Part shown: piece by piece, positions 1-9,693 of the stretch
Layout of the letters: each line of letters starts with the position of its first letter
How positions within the stretch are numbered: position 1 is the first letter of the stretch
DNA from: Muribaculaceae bacterium
GTDB taxonomy: Bacteria > Bacteroidota > Bacteroidia > Bacteroidales > Muribaculaceae
Direction: 5' to 3'
Length of the DNA: 64,000 nt
Assembly (NCBI GenBank): GCA_017619355.1
Contig: JAFZSO010000036.1
Span: 1 to 64,000 of the forward strand
Made by a program: the position numbers and the translations under genes
Notes under the pieces: generated by a model
What the model saw: the letters and a program-made list of their open reading frames with translations, nothing else
Told to the model about the DNA's origin: nothing
The model's database searches: none

Positions 1-1
1 C

Positions 2-1537
2 GTCGACGGCAAGGTGCCCGATGCCCTCAAGGGTTTCCGCATCTATCAGCTCGAACTCGGCAGTCTTGTGGCGGGCACACAGTCCCGCGGCGACTTCGAA
101 GACCGCATCAAGCGCATCATGACGGGCATCGAACAGGAAGAGAAAGCCATCGTCTATATCGACGAGATTCACAACCTGGTGGGCGCCGGTCAGACGGGCA
201 ATGGCTCGCTCGACGCATCCAACATGCTCAAGCCCTACCTTGAAGGCGGCAAAGTGCGCTTCATCGGCGCCACCACTTATGAGGAGTACAACCGCAACCT
301 CGCCCGTAGCAAAGGACTCATCCGCCGTTTCCAGACCATCGACATCGTTGAGCCCTCCATTGACGAGACCATCAAGATTCTGCAGGAACTGAAACCCAAC
401 TACGAGGCATTCCACCATGTGAAATATAGCGATGAGGCCATCGAGTTTGCCGTCAAGGCGAGTGCCCGCTACATCAACGACCGTTATTTGCCCGACAAGG
501 CCATCGACCTCATCGACGAGGCAGGTGCCTTTGTCAACATGAAAGGCCGTCGCAGCAAGACCGTCGACAAGCAACTCATCGCCGATGTGCTTGCCAAGGT
601 GAGCAAAATCGATGCCCTCGCCATGAAGGAGAACGACAACTCCAACCTTGAGAACCTCTATCAGCGCATGAATAGCGTCATCTTCGGCCAAGACGAGGCC
701 CTGCGCAGCGTGGTCGAGGCTGTCCAGCTCTCCAAAGCCGGACTCACCGACGAGACCAAGCCGCTGGCAAGTCTGCTTTTCGTCGGCCCCACCGGCGTAG
801 GCAAGACCGAAGTCGCCAAAGTCCTCGCCAAGGAAATGGGTGTGCAGCTCATACGCTTCGACATGAGTGAGTATGTCGAGAAGCACACCGTCGCCAAGCT
901 CATCGGCTCTCCAGCCGGTTATGTGGGTTATGAAGACGGCGGACTGCTCACCGATGCCGTGCGCAAGTCGCCCGACTGCGTACTGCTGCTCGACGAAATC
1001 GAGAAAGCACACTCCGATATCTTTAACATCCTGCTTCAGGTCATGGATTATGGCGTGCTCACCGACAATAAAGGTCGCAAGGCCTTCTTCCGCAATGTGG
1101 TGCTTATCATGACAAGCAATGCCGGCGCACAGTTTGCCGCACAAGCCTCAGTGGGCTTCGCTTCTACTGTCACCGCTGGCAGCGCCATGCTCAAGCAGGT
1201 GAAGAAGACCTTCAAGCCCGAGTTCATCAACCGCCTTTCAGGCATCGTGGTCTTCAACGATATGGACCGCGAAATGGCAAGCCTCATTCTCGACAAGAAA
1301 CTGCGCGAGCTGTCCAACATGCTCAAGGCCAAGAAGGTGACTATGAAACTCTCGAAGGAGGCACACGAGCACCTGCTCCAGCAAGGTTTCTCCAAGGAGT
1401 TCGGTGCCCGCGAAATGGACCGCGTCATCCTCCAGCAGCTCAAAACCCTGCTCATGCGCGAAATCCTTTTCGGCCGTCTCAAGGATGGCGGTAAGGCCAA
1501 TGTGAAGCTCAAGGATGACAAACTCTACATCGCATGA
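2..1537 (+). CDS. clpA: ClpA-type AAA+ unfoldase, 5' end outside window
   Basis: This is the ATPase subunit of the ClpAP protease, which unfolds substrates and feeds them to ClpP. The frame is open from base 2, so the N-domain and first Walker A lie outside the window. Visible in order are the D1 Walker B (IVYIDEIHNLVGAG), the D2 Walker A (GPTGVGKTE), the D2 Walker B (VLLLDEIEKAH), and a VGF tripeptide in the place of the ClpP-docking IGF/IGL loop. The C-terminal small domain is typical (FGARE, then LLMREILFGRLKDGG). About 511 residues remain, against roughly 750 in E. coli ClpA. The stop overlaps the aat start by four bases (ATGA), so the two genes are translationally coupled. Confidence 0.93.
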   Translation, partial: VDGKVPDALKGFRIYQLELGSLVAGTQSRGDFEDRIKRIMTGIEQEEKAIVYIDEIHNLVGAGQTGNGSLDASNMLKPYLEGGKVRFIGATTYEEYNRNLARSKGLIRRFQTIDIVEPSIDETIKILQELKPNYEAFHHVKYSDEAIEFAVKASARYINDRYLPDKAIDLIDEAGAFVNMKGRRSKTVDKQLIADVLAKVSKIDALAMKENDNSNLENLYQRMNSVIFGQDEALRSVVEAVQLSKAGLTDETKPLASLLFVGPTGVGKTEVAKVLAKEMGVQLIRFDMSEYVEKHTVAKLIGSPAGYVGYEDGGLLTDAVRKSPDCVLLLDEIEKAHSDIFNILLQVMDYGVLTDNKGRKAFFRNVVLIMTSNAGAQFAAQASVGFASTVTAGSAMLKQVKKTFKPEFINRLSGIVVFNDMDREMASLILDKKLRELSNMLKAKKVTMKLSKEAHEHLLQQGFSKEFGAREMDRVILQQLKTLLMREILFGRLKDGGKANVKLKDDKLYIA

Positions 1538-2175
1538 TACCGCTTAGCGAAGAACTGGTTTTCCCCGACCCGCATCTGGCAAATGACGAGGGGTGGCTCG
1601 CCTATGGCGGCGACTTGAGTCCCGAACGCCTCCTTCTCGCTTATAGTCAAGGTATTTTCCCCTGGTTCGGTTTCAGAATGCACGAGGAGATTCAGTGGTA
1701 TTGCCCAATGGAGCGTTTTGTCATCTTTCCCAACGAGATTCACATCTCCCACTCCATGCGCACCCTCATCAACAAGGGCACTTACAGCATCACCGTCAAC
1801 CAGGCCTTCGACGATGTCATCGAGTATTGTGCTGCTCTGCGCTTCCACGAATGGGGTGCATGGCTCGGACCGCAGATGATTAAGGCCTACAAACTGATGC
1901 ACCAGTTGGGCCATGCCACAAGCGTGGAAGTGTGGAACAGCAAGAGCCAGTTGGCAGGCGGACTCTACGGCATCACCCTCAAGCGATGCTTCTTTGGCGA
2001 GAGCATGTTCTCGCTCGAGCCCAATACCTCAAAATTGGCACTCATCGCACTTGCTTACACCATGCAAAAGAATGGCGGCAAACTCATCGACTGCCAGTTC
2101 GAAACCCCGCACCTCCGCTCCATGGGTGGCCGCTACATCCCCTACGATGAGTACATGGCCATTCTCAACGCCTGA
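1534..2175 (+). CDS. aat: Leucyl/phenylalanyl-tRNA-protein transferase
   Basis: Aat transfers Leu or Phe from aminoacyl-tRNA to proteins with N-terminal Arg or Lys, creating N-degrons that ClpS/ClpAP degrades. The 213-residue protein has the usual family length. It has the family signatures FPDPHLANDEGWLAYGGDL near the N-terminus, YSQGIFPWF, and the catalytic-core segments GESMFS and IDCQFETPHLRSMG. The ATG overlaps the clpA stop by four bases, so recogniser-modifier and unfoldase are made from one transcript. clpS is not in the window and may lie upstream. Confidence 0.95.
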   Translation: MIPLSEELVFPDPHLANDEGWLAYGGDLSPERLLLAYSQGIFPWFGFRMHEEIQWYCPMERFVIFPNEIHISHSMRTLINKGTYSITVNQAFDDVIEYCAALRFHEWGAWLGPQMIKAYKLMHQLGHATSVEVWNSKSQLAGGLYGITLKRCFFGESMFSLEPNTSKLALIALAYTMQKNGGKLIDCQFETPHLRSMGGRYIPYDEYMAILNA

Positions 2176-2288
2176 TTGCATCACAGCCTCATCAAACCTA
2201 TCACTTATGTTAGCGCACATGTAATCGTTTGCGTAACAATAGGTTATTTTTTATTTACTTTTACTATACATTTTTATCTCTAATACAC

Positions 2289-2296
2289 TATCTTTG
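2289..2296 (+). promoter_or_regulatory. -7 promoter box for the starch-binding protein gene
   Basis: TATCTTTG matches the Bacteroidetes TAnnTTTG -7 box and lies 71 bases before the ATG at 2368, in a strongly AT-rich leader. No clear TTTG is seen about 20 bases upstream. Confidence 0.55.
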
Positions 2297-2367
2297 CTAA
2301 AAACAATCACGAAACACACGAAATTTTCTTTTTAATATTTATATATAAACTTAAAAATCAACGCTTT

Positions 2368-4386
2368 ATGAAAAAATCATTTACCTTTCTGAGCCTTTTG
2401 GTCGCAACTATGTTTGCCTTTCAGGCAAATGCTGACTTGTGGCTCATAGGCGCCATCTCTCCCGATGGCTGGAATCCGAGCAAGGGCGCTGCATTCACCG
2501 CTGTCGACGAGCACAACTACACACTCGACCTGGAAGTGACTGCAACCGGACAACAGTATTATAGCCTGACAAGCAAGTTAGGTGCCAATAACGGCGACTG
2601 GGACGGTATCAAACCCTATCGTTTTGGCGGCTCTATGGAAGTGGTTCTCGGTACTGAAACTACTCTTGAGGCCGGAACAGACCAAAGCCCTTACAGTAAC
2701 TTTACTCAGGCTGGTATTTACACTTTCACCTTCAACGATTCAACCCGTGTGCTGAAGGTGGTGTTCAAGGAAGAAGTTGTGGTTCCCACTTTCAATGGCA
2801 CCATCTACATCGACAAGGCTTCAATTGGCAACATCTGGGCTTGGGATAGCGACGGCAGCTATTTCGACAACTGGCCAGGCAAGGCTATCAATACACTCGA
2901 AACCACCCAATTGAATGGCACAGAGTATTATTTCTTCACCTACACTCACAATGCCAGCAACCCCGGTCTCATCTTCAATGACGGCACCAGCCAGACTAGC
3001 GACCTGGTTCCTCAAGACGGCATGGTCTACTTCTACACAGGCGGCAACAGTGTTACCATCACCGACCCCAGTGCACCTGTAACAATCCCCGACCTCTATC
3101 TCTTTGGTCCCGCAGCACAGGGTTGGGATCCCACCAAGGGCGACAAGATGACCTATGACGAGACTACCGAAACCTACTCTATCAGCATCAATCCTGAAAG
3201 CCCCACCACATTCAGCTTCACAACCAAACTGGCTGAGAACGCCGACGACTGGGCTGCGATTGCCACTTATCGCTTTGGTGCCGATACCGATGGCAACGAC
3301 TTTGTATTCAATGAAAACTATCTGGACAGCGCCCTCGCACTCGTCCAGACCGACCAGCCCGGACACGCTTTTGCTGTTCCTGCTGGCCAATACACGCTGA
3401 CGGTAGATCTGAATAACAAGACACTCGTTATTTCAGGCACCATCACTCCCATCGAACCCGAACCCACCAAGGTCTACATCCTTGGCAATGTTGCAGGCGA
3501 CTGGGATCCCACCACTGGCCAGGAAATGACCTCTGAAGATGGCGAGACCTTCACTGCCAACCTCGTTGCTGTTGATGCTGGCGATGGAAACTCCTATTTC
3601 AGCTTCACCAAGAAACTCGGTTCTTGGGACGAAATCGCCATGTATCGTTTTGGTGCTCAGAGCGAAGGCGACTACTGGGTAACAGCCGACAACATCCACG
3701 ACACCATTCCTCTGGTCGACAATGGCAAGACCCTGCGCATCCCCGCTGGCGAATACACCCTCACTGTCAACCTCACCGACATGACGCTCCTCATTGGTGG
3801 CGAGATTATCATTCCTGTTGACACTGCCGATGTCTATATCCTTGGCGAAGTCAACGGCAACCAATGGGCTCCCAATGTGGGTGTGAAGATGGAGTTCAAA
3901 GATGGCATCTACACAGCTACCATCACTGCAGAACCTTCAGGTGAGAACACTTCGGCCTTCTTTGGCTTCTCTACCGCGCTTGCTGAGAACGATGACCAAG
4001 GTGGCTGGGATTACATTGCTCCCTACCGTTTCGGTCCTTGGAGCGATGACGGAAACTTCTTGATGACCGATGAGCTCTTCGGCGAGGAGATTTCTCTCTC
4101 GTTTGAAGGTTATAGCACTATCCAGATTGACAAAGGCACTTACAATGTAACGGTTGACCTCGAAAACAGCAAACTCGTTATTGAGAAGAATGTATCTGAC
4201 AAGCCTGGCGACGCCAACAACGACGGCAATGTAGATGTGAACGATGTCACCACGATCATCAACTACATTCTGGGCAAGAACCCCACCCCGTTTAACTTCG
4301 ACAATGCCGACGTAAACGGCGACACCAAGGCAGACGTGATGGACGTGACCCTCATCATCAACATGATCTTAGGTATCAGCAAATAA
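2368..4386 (+). CDS. Secreted SusE/F-like and CBM26-like protein with dockerin-like tail
   Basis: The protein (672 residues) starts with a signal peptide ending near QANA. A first SusE/SusF-like repeat covers about residues 23-135 (LWLIGAISPDGWNP, later YRFGG). A CBM26-like module at about 140-240 shows WAWDSDG, NWPGKA and IFNDGTSQTSDL. Three further SusE/F-like repeats follow (LYLFGPAAQGWDP, VYILGNVAGDWDP, VYILGEVNGNQWAP). The C-terminus from residue 614 holds two calcium-loop dockerin-like repeats (GDANNDGNVDVND and ADVNGDTKADVMD). The likely role is binding starch or a related glucan at or outside the outer membrane. No SusC/D genes are adjacent and no cohesin is seen. The domain calls come from motifs, not a profile search. 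Confidence 0.75.
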   Translation: MKKSFTFLSLLVATMFAFQANADLWLIGAISPDGWNPSKGAAFTAVDEHNYTLDLEVTATGQQYYSLTSKLGANNGDWDGIKPYRFGGSMEVVLGTETTLEAGTDQSPYSNFTQAGIYTFTFNDSTRVLKVVFKEEVVVPTFNGTIYIDKASIGNIWAWDSDGSYFDNWPGKAINTLETTQLNGTEYYFFTYTHNASNPGLIFNDGTSQTSDLVPQDGMVYFYTGGNSVTITDPSAPVTIPDLYLFGPAAQGWDPTKGDKMTYDETTETYSISINPESPTTFSFTTKLAENADDWAAIATYRFGADTDGNDFVFNENYLDSALALVQTDQPGHAFAVPAGQYTLTVDLNNKTLVISGTITPIEPEPTKVYILGNVAGDWDPTTGQEMTSEDGETFTANLVAVDAGDGNSYFSFTKKLGSWDEIAMYRFGAQSEGDYWVTADNIHDTIPLVDNGKTLRIPAGEYTLTVNLTDMTLLIGGEIIIPVDTADVYILGEVNGNQWAPNVGVKMEFKDGIYTATITAEPSGENTSAFFGFSTALAENDDQGGWDYIAPYRFGPWSDDGNFLMTDELFGEEISLSFEGYSTIQIDKGTYNVTVDLENSKLVIEKNVSDKPGDANNDGNVDVNDVTTIINYILGKNPTPFNFDNADVNGDTKADVMDVTLIINMILGISK

Positions 4387-4391
4387 ACTTG

Positions 4392-4427
4392 TACATCTAG
4401 TACATCTAGAGCATCTAGTAAATCTAA
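4392..4427 (+). repeat. 9-bp tandem repeat, four units, in a 3' UTR
   Basis: The units are TACATCTAG, TACATCTAG, AGCATCTAG and TAAATCTAA. They sit between the stop codon at 4386 and the terminator hairpin. A comparable 9-bp array occurs at 60589-60642. Confidence 0.8.
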
Positions 4428-4432
4428 AATAA

Positions 4433-4466
4433 AACGAGACCGGCGTGCTTCAATGCCGGTCTCGTT
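4433..4466 (+). terminator. Hairpin terminator between convergent genes
   Basis: A perfect 12-bp stem (AACGAGACCGGC and its complement) closes a 10-base loop. It is followed by a short T-rich stretch and lies between the convergent genes ending at 4386 and 4493. Confidence 0.8.
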
Positions 4467-4492
4467 ACTTTATCCTCAAGCAAAAATGATTA

Positions 4493-6580
4493 TCAGTTTT
4501 TGCGTCCCTTTCTGCTTGCCTTCATCTGCCGTTCACGCAGCTGGCGAGCCTTCAGCGCATACTCCTCGGCAAGGTCGTCAAGCCCTATGCGCTCATACAA
4601 GTGTGCCAACGACATAAGCGGAGCCACCGCCTTCTTGTCGGCACGGACAGCACGCTTGTAGGCCTTAATGGCGGCTGGCATGTCTTTCCTGTTCAGGTAC
4701 AACTCGCCCAGGCACATGTGCGCCTCATAGCACTCCGACTGAATAGCCAGAGCCTCCTGCAGGGTGGCTTCAGCACGGTCGGGCTCGTCAATCACCATGA
4801 GCAGTCGCGCTTTGCCTACATAAGCATCCACACAGGCAGGATATATCTTCAGGGCCTTGTTATAGTTGGCCATCGCCGACTTGATGGCAATATCATCAAG
4901 CGGTGTAGCGGCCACCGAACCATAAGCCTCGGCAGGTTCTTCGGCAAATGTGCCGCGACCCAGCACCTGATTACCCATCTCCGTATATTCGAGAGCCAGA
5001 TTCTTAAGCATCTGTTTCTGCGCATCTATCACACCTTCGAGGCTATCAATCTTCTTCTGCAACCGGTTGAAGCGTTGCATCTTGATCGACAGCAGTCGTC
5101 GAGCCGACTTGCTGCCCAGCATATTCTGTATGTTCATGGCCTGAGCAAAGTAGTCGAGGCTCATGCCGAACTCGTTCTTGTCAAGAGCATGCAGTGCCCT
5201 GCGATAGAGTTGGGCTGCCTTTTCCTGTTCAAGGGCTCCGGTAATGGCCATCTGATTATTGAACTGGCGGCTGAAGTTCACCACCGATGAGCTCACAATG
5301 ATGTCGCGCCCCGAGAGGGGTTTGAGCAGCGTGATACCCTCAAGCGAGGTGCAGCGCGACAGCGCTACATAGGTCTGCCCGCTGGTGAAAGCACCGCCTG
5401 CAAAGTCTATCACTATGCGGTTAAATGTCAAGCCCTGGCTCTTGTGAACCGTGAGTGCCCATGCAGGCTTGATGGGATATTGCGTGAAGGTGCCCAGCAG
5501 GGTTTCCATCACCTTCTTCTCCTTCTCGTCGTAGTAGTACTGGATATTCTCCCACCGTTCTCGCTCCAACTCATAGTCATCGCCAGCTTCAAGAGCCACA
5601 TGCACTTTTTGAGAGTTTACCTCACTCACGATCCCAATGGTACCATTCACCCAGCGGCCCTCCTTGTCGTTCCTGATGAATATCACCTGTGCTCCTTGCT
5701 TGAGGATAAGCTCTTTCGAGGTGGGCAGGTCGTTGTCGGGAAAGTTCCCTTCCACCTCGCCTTCAAAGGTGTATTCCGGGGTAGTCAGCGCATTCATGTG
5801 CTCCTCGTTGATGGCATCCACGGTGTCGCGGCGTGTAGCAAGGGTCATGATGTAGCCCTCTTTTTCGGTATAAGACGCATCGTAACGGCTATTTAACTGG
5901 CGTATGTCATCTTGTGAGGCGCGGTTCACGCGCACACGGTCGAGCATCGACACAAAGGTATTGTCGGTCTGGCGGTAAATCTTTCGCAACTCGATGGGTA
6001 TTAACCCCAGACTCGTGAACACATGGGCATTGAAAAAGAAGAACTGGTTATAGTAGCGCCGCAAGATCTCGCGCATGTCGCGCGTCACCACCGGCTCCAG
6101 CTGAAACACATCGCCCACAAAGAGCAGCTGCTTGCCGCCAAACGGCTCGCGCATATTGCTCGAATAGATGCGCAGCACCTTGTCGATAAAGTCGATGATA
6201 TCGGCCCGCACCATCGAAATCTCGTCGATGATGATGAGTTCCAGTTTCCTGATGAGCTTTATCTTCTCTTTTGAGTAGCGAAGCGTCTTCCTGATCTGGC
6301 GTGGCGAGAACTCGGGGTCGTCGGGCAGCAGGGGCTTAAACGGTATCTTGAAGAACGAGTGCAGCGTCTGGCCGCCAACATTCACGGCAGCGATGCCTGT
6401 GGGAGCCAGCACCACATAGCTCTTCTTGGTCGTAGCGCAAATATAGCGTAAGAATGTACTCTTGCCCGTGCCCGCCTTTCCCGTCAGAAAGACCGAGCGG
6501 TGCGTGTTCTTGATCAGGTTCCAGGCATTCTGGAACTCGACATTGTCAAGGTCAATATTCTCGGGCAAGTTCACATTCAT
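4493..6580 (-). CDS. Pif1-like helicase with C-terminal TPR region
   Basis: This is a superfamily 1B DNA helicase of the Pif1/RecD type (695 residues). Walker A GKAGTGKST is at residues 34-42, followed by LAPTGIAAVNVGGQTLHSFF, Walker B LIIIDEISM, GDVFQLEPV and the C-terminal TVHKSQGLT and YVALSRC motifs. After the helicase core come tetratricopeptide-like repeats (for example ALKIYPACVDAYVGKARLL), then a basic tail. The TPR extension suggests a protein-protein adaptor role. The reading frame is open 25 codons further upstream, but a strong -7 box at 6625-6632 places transcription start below that, so I take the ATG at 6580. Confidence 0.88.
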   Translation of the reverse strand: MNVNLPENIDLDNVEFQNAWNLIKNTHRSVFLTGKAGTGKSTFLRYICATTKKSYVVLAPTGIAAVNVGGQTLHSFFKIPFKPLLPDDPEFSPRQIRKTLRYSKEKIKLIRKLELIIIDEISMVRADIIDFIDKVLRIYSSNMREPFGGKQLLFVGDVFQLEPVVTRDMREILRRYYNQFFFFNAHVFTSLGLIPIELRKIYRQTDNTFVSMLDRVRVNRASQDDIRQLNSRYDASYTEKEGYIMTLATRRDTVDAINEEHMNALTTPEYTFEGEVEGNFPDNDLPTSKELILKQGAQVIFIRNDKEGRWVNGTIGIVSEVNSQKVHVALEAGDDYELERERWENIQYYYDEKEKKVMETLLGTFTQYPIKPAWALTVHKSQGLTFNRIVIDFAGGAFTSGQTYVALSRCTSLEGITLLKPLSGRDIIVSSSVVNFSRQFNNQMAITGALEQEKAAQLYRRALHALDKNEFGMSLDYFAQAMNIQNMLGSKSARRLLSIKMQRFNRLQKKIDSLEGVIDAQKQMLKNLALEYTEMGNQVLGRGTFAEEPAEAYGSVAATPLDDIAIKSAMANYNKALKIYPACVDAYVGKARLLMVIDEPDRAEATLQEALAIQSECYEAHMCLGELYLNRKDMPAAIKAYKRAVRADKKAVAPLMSLAHLYERIGLDDLAEEYALKARQLRERQMKASRKGRKN

Positions 6581-6624
6581 CGCTATCGGGTTTTGTGGCT
6601 CAATCAGTTCTGACTGGCACTTTA

Positions 6625-6632
6625 CAAAGTTA
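6625..6632 (-). promoter_or_regulatory. -7 box of the helicase promoter
   Basis: TAACTTTG on the minus strand lies 44 bases before the chosen ATG and upstream-starting alternatives would be untranscribed, so it decides the start of the helicase gene. Confidence 0.65.
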
Positions 6633-6663
6633 CGAGTTTTTTCACCCACACACAACTATTTTC

Positions 6664-6701
6664 CACAAAAAAAGCTACCCACCCAATCATGGGCAGGTAG
6701 C
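6664..6701 (-). terminator. Terminator of the FadL-type porin gene
   Basis: A 12-bp stem (GCTACC-CA-CCCA against TGGG-CA-GGTAGC, with one mismatch) is followed on the minus strand by a run of T residues, 31 bases after the porin stop. Confidence 0.8.
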
Positions 6702-6731
6702 CAAGATAAGTGATAGTATTAACCTAAACAG

Positions 6732-8372
6732 TTAGAATCTGAAACCGAGCGTGAGCGAAACACGATTGTTGTGGTCGTTCACAGCGGCATAGTTGCCAAA
6801 GTCGGTGCCGCCATACTGATAAGTCACAGCAGGATAGGCATGGTAGTTGCTCTGGCGATAGTTGTGAACATAAGCCATATCGAGCGAGAAGGCTTTGTAG
6901 CGATAACCGAAGCCACAGGTAATGTTCTGCACACTGCGGTCATACTGGAATGCGGGATTCGAGCCGCTGGTGATCACGCTTACCACGCCATCTTTCACCA
7001 CATCCTTCACAGGCGAAGTCTGATAAGAGTAACCGGCACGCAGGCTAAAGTTGTCGCTGACGCGATACTCACCACCCACTCGCACGGTGTGTGTTGCCTG
7101 GAAGTAGTTCTTGATGTCGTCGGTCAGGTCGGTAAACTCATGGTCGCCGTCATCACACAGACGCATGGTGTTGGCACCCTTCCACTCGTAGTCAAGACTC
7201 AAGATACCCTTCTGACCAATCACACCAGCCACACTGGCAATCACACGCCAGGGGGTGTGAAGGTTGTAGTGATACTCATCCCAGTAGCCAGCTTCGCCAG
7301 CCTCTTTTTCACCATCGAAGGTGCCATAGGAGTCTTGCATTTCAAAGCTCGAGATGGTCTTGTAGAGATCCTTCATCTCAAAGTAGGTAGGCGTGTGGAA
7401 TGCCAGACCCAGACGCAGCTCGTTCACAGGTTTCACGATGACACCCAGCTTGAAGTTGTAGCCAGTGCCTCTCGTTGCAAGATGATTCACAAAACCATAG
7501 GATGCATAACCGGTTTCATAGGCACCGGTTTCCATCATGTTGCCACTGGCATCAAAGTCGGGATGATAGTAGTAGGCATTGTCAAGACCCTCACCATAGT
7601 ACATATAGGAGTCATAGTCAAGGTCAACGATGCCAACGCCCAGACCCCAGTACACCTTGTTCTTGATGTTACCACCAAAGTTGATGCTATACTCGTCGGT
7701 ATGTCCAGCTTCATCTACCTCAAATTCAGCAAAGCCCGATGCACCATTTGCTGCAATACCCTCGAAACCATTGCTTACTGGATTCAGCAGGTATGAATCA
7801 TAGGCGAGAATGCTCATCCAGGGAGCAGCGCTATCATAGTAGGGATTATAATTAGCACCATAAGGGTGTCCATTATAACCGAATGCAAGGTCATCTTCAC
7901 TCCAATTACCAGCATTGGTCAGAGCGGCAACATAGTTGGTCAACGATGACTTGATGCCATTCATGCCTCCCTGATAATGGCGGTGGAACGACTTGTTGCG
8001 GTTGAACGAGAAACCCACATTCAGGTTAGGCATCGTCTCGCTGTTGAGCTTGATAGCGCCCACATAGCCCACATTGTTCAGATTAAACTTAGTCTGAGTG
8101 TCGGCACTGCTCATGCCATCTACCTTCGACGACTGGAAGTCCAGATCCATCGTCAAGCTCACGTCTGAACTGCGATACACGCCAATACCGGCTGGGTTCT
8201 GGTTCATCACCGAGACGTCTCCGCCCAGGGCACCAAATGCACCTGCCATCGACTGGAATCGTGAAGTACCGCGTAACTCGTCTTGCGACATCTGCAGTGC
8301 GTCGAATGCGCCCTGGGCGTTAGCCAGCAGAGGTGCGGCGCACAGCATCATGATTGATATATACTTTTTCAT
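6732..8372 (-). CDS. OmpP1/FadL-family outer membrane transport protein
   Basis: The protein (546 residues) has a signal peptide (to LANAQG), then the FadL-like N-terminal hatch signature: SMAGAFGALGGDVSVMNQNPAG. Many alternating beta strands follow and the end is NNRVSLTLGFRF, a C-terminal aromatic as in outer-membrane barrels. The family imports hydrophobic compounds such as long-chain fatty acids. In Bacteroidetes the true substrate is generally unknown. It stands alone with its own terminator. Confidence 0.8.
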   Translation of the reverse strand: MKKYISIMMLCAAPLLANAQGAFDALQMSQDELRGTSRFQSMAGAFGALGGDVSVMNQNPAGIGVYRSSDVSLTMDLDFQSSKVDGMSSADTQTKFNLNNVGYVGAIKLNSETMPNLNVGFSFNRNKSFHRHYQGGMNGIKSSLTNYVAALTNAGNWSEDDLAFGYNGHPYGANYNPYYDSAAPWMSILAYDSYLLNPVSNGFEGIAANGASGFAEFEVDEAGHTDEYSINFGGNIKNKVYWGLGVGIVDLDYDSYMYYGEGLDNAYYYHPDFDASGNMMETGAYETGYASYGFVNHLATRGTGYNFKLGVIVKPVNELRLGLAFHTPTYFEMKDLYKTISSFEMQDSYGTFDGEKEAGEAGYWDEYHYNLHTPWRVIASVAGVIGQKGILSLDYEWKGANTMRLCDDGDHEFTDLTDDIKNYFQATHTVRVGGEYRVSDNFSLRAGYSYQTSPVKDVVKDGVVSVITSGSNPAFQYDRSVQNITCGFGYRYKAFSLDMAYVHNYRQSNYHAYPAVTYQYGGTDFGNYAAVNDHNNRVSLTLGFRF

Positions 8373-8439
8373 CTTTTAAAAATCAGAATATGTTTCTTTT
8401 GTTAATGTCAAGAGTTTCACTTAATGATGCCTCAGGGGC

Positions 8440-9693
8440 TTAACGGCGATGTCCACCGCCTCCGCCACTGTGACCGCCACTGCTATGACTGCCACCGCTG
8501 CTGTGGCCACCACTATAGCCGCCACTGCTGCGGCCTCCGCCTATGTTGGAGCTGCCGCCATAGCTGCGACCCGACGATGAAGAACTGCCACCGTAGCTGC
8601 GACCTGATGATGACGAGGAACTGCCACCATAAGAGCGTGAGGGAGTGTAAGAACGGCCGCCACTGCTCTGGGTACTGCGGTTAATGCCACTCGAGGTGCC
8701 CACATTGCCGCGCGACGGATTGCGATGTCCACCCACGGTGCCGCTGCCGCCACCACCGCCATAGTTACCGTTGGCACTGCCATAGCGCACGCCAGGACGG
8801 CTCGTTGGACGATCGTTGTTGATGATGCCACCTGTCGAGGGACGGCGACCTATACCATTGCCATTTGAACGAACGCCCGATACGCCATTGCCACCTTTAT
8901 TGTAGCCATAGCCACGGCCTATGCTCGACGGACGACGTCCACCGGCATGTCCCATACCGCCATGGTTGTGACGCCAGACGTCACGACCCCAGCCATAGCC
9001 CCAGTGATTCCAGGGGTGATGATAGCTATAGTAGCCCCAAGGACGATATGCCCAGCTGTCCCAGTATCCCCAGCCATACAGGCCGTGATGCCAGCCATAA
9101 TGCCAGCTGTAATACCACGAGGGATACCAACCAGTGTACCAAGGATAATAGTCACACATCAATCCGCCATACCAAGGCGAATAATAGATATTTGACCATC
9201 CCCAGCCTGACCAGTAACTAGGGCCCCAATTCGAACCGATGATAAGGTTCACAGTGGGTTGATCTTCATAATAGAGTGTGATGAGTTCTTCGTCATCACT
9301 TCCCTTGATAATTTCGGGGTTATAGAAGCGTTCTATGCGTTGCGTGTTGGAGAATGAGCCTTCGTCGTCATAAGCTGTCGTATCATAAGGATTCGTCAGC
9401 TCATAATCGCCACGACGGTTATACTCGTCATCGTCACGATAGCCATCACGTTCAACTTTCACCCGCGGTGTGGTCGACACGGGGGTAACAGTAGATTTGC
9501 CCACGCGGGTCTGCACAGTTGTCGGCTGTGTCTGCTCGGTGAGAGAAACAGAACCACTACTCTTCTTCACCGTCTCTTTCTTCGCGGTTTTTGAAGCGTC
9601 ATAGTAAATGTCATCATAATCTTGAGCGCCAGCATAGAGCGCTCCACCTAAGGCGAAGATGCCTATCAGTGCAAAAAATTTTCTGTTCTTCAT
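8440..9693 (-). CDS. Secreted Trp/Tyr-rich and Gly/Ser-rich protein of unknown function
   Basis: A signal peptide (ending ALYAGAQ) is followed by an acidic segment to about residue 150. A remarkable aromatic stretch, about residues 155-245, is dominated by W, Y, H and G (for example WYPSWYYSWHYGWHHG). The C-terminal 170 residues are low-complexity Gly/Ser/Arg, with near repeats of GRSYGGSSSSS. No enzyme motif is visible. Similar aromatic/Gly-rich exported proteins occur in Bacteroidales without assigned function. A structural or matrix role is only a guess. Confidence 0.75.
   Translation of the reverse strand: MKNRKFFALIGIFALGGALYAGAQDYDDIYYDASKTAKKETVKKSSGSVSLTEQTQPTTVQTRVGKSTVTPVSTTPRVKVERDGYRDDDEYNRRGDYELTNPYDTTAYDDEGSFSNTQRIERFYNPEIIKGSDDEELITLYYEDQPTVNLIIGSNWGPSYWSGWGWSNIYYSPWYGGLMCDYYPWYTGWYPSWYYSWHYGWHHGLYGWGYWDSWAYRPWGYYSYHHPWNHWGYGWGRDVWRHNHGGMGHAGGRRPSSIGRGYGYNKGGNGVSGVRSNGNGIGRRPSTGGIINNDRPTSRPGVRYGSANGNYGGGGGSGTVGGHRNPSRGNVGTSSGINRSTQSSGGRSYTPSRSYGGSSSSSSGRSYGGSSSSSGRSYGGSSNIGGGRSSGGYSGGHSSGGSHSSGGHSGGGGGHRR

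Noticed and set aside
2368-4386. A Sus-type polysaccharide utilisation locus around the starch-binding protein
   Set aside because: No SusC/SusD pair or glycan regulator is adjacent; the amylase is 14 kb away with unrelated genes between.
4392-4427. CRISPR-like direct repeats (also at 60589-60642)
   Set aside because: Units are 9 bp with no spacers and no cas genes, so these are simple tandem repeats.
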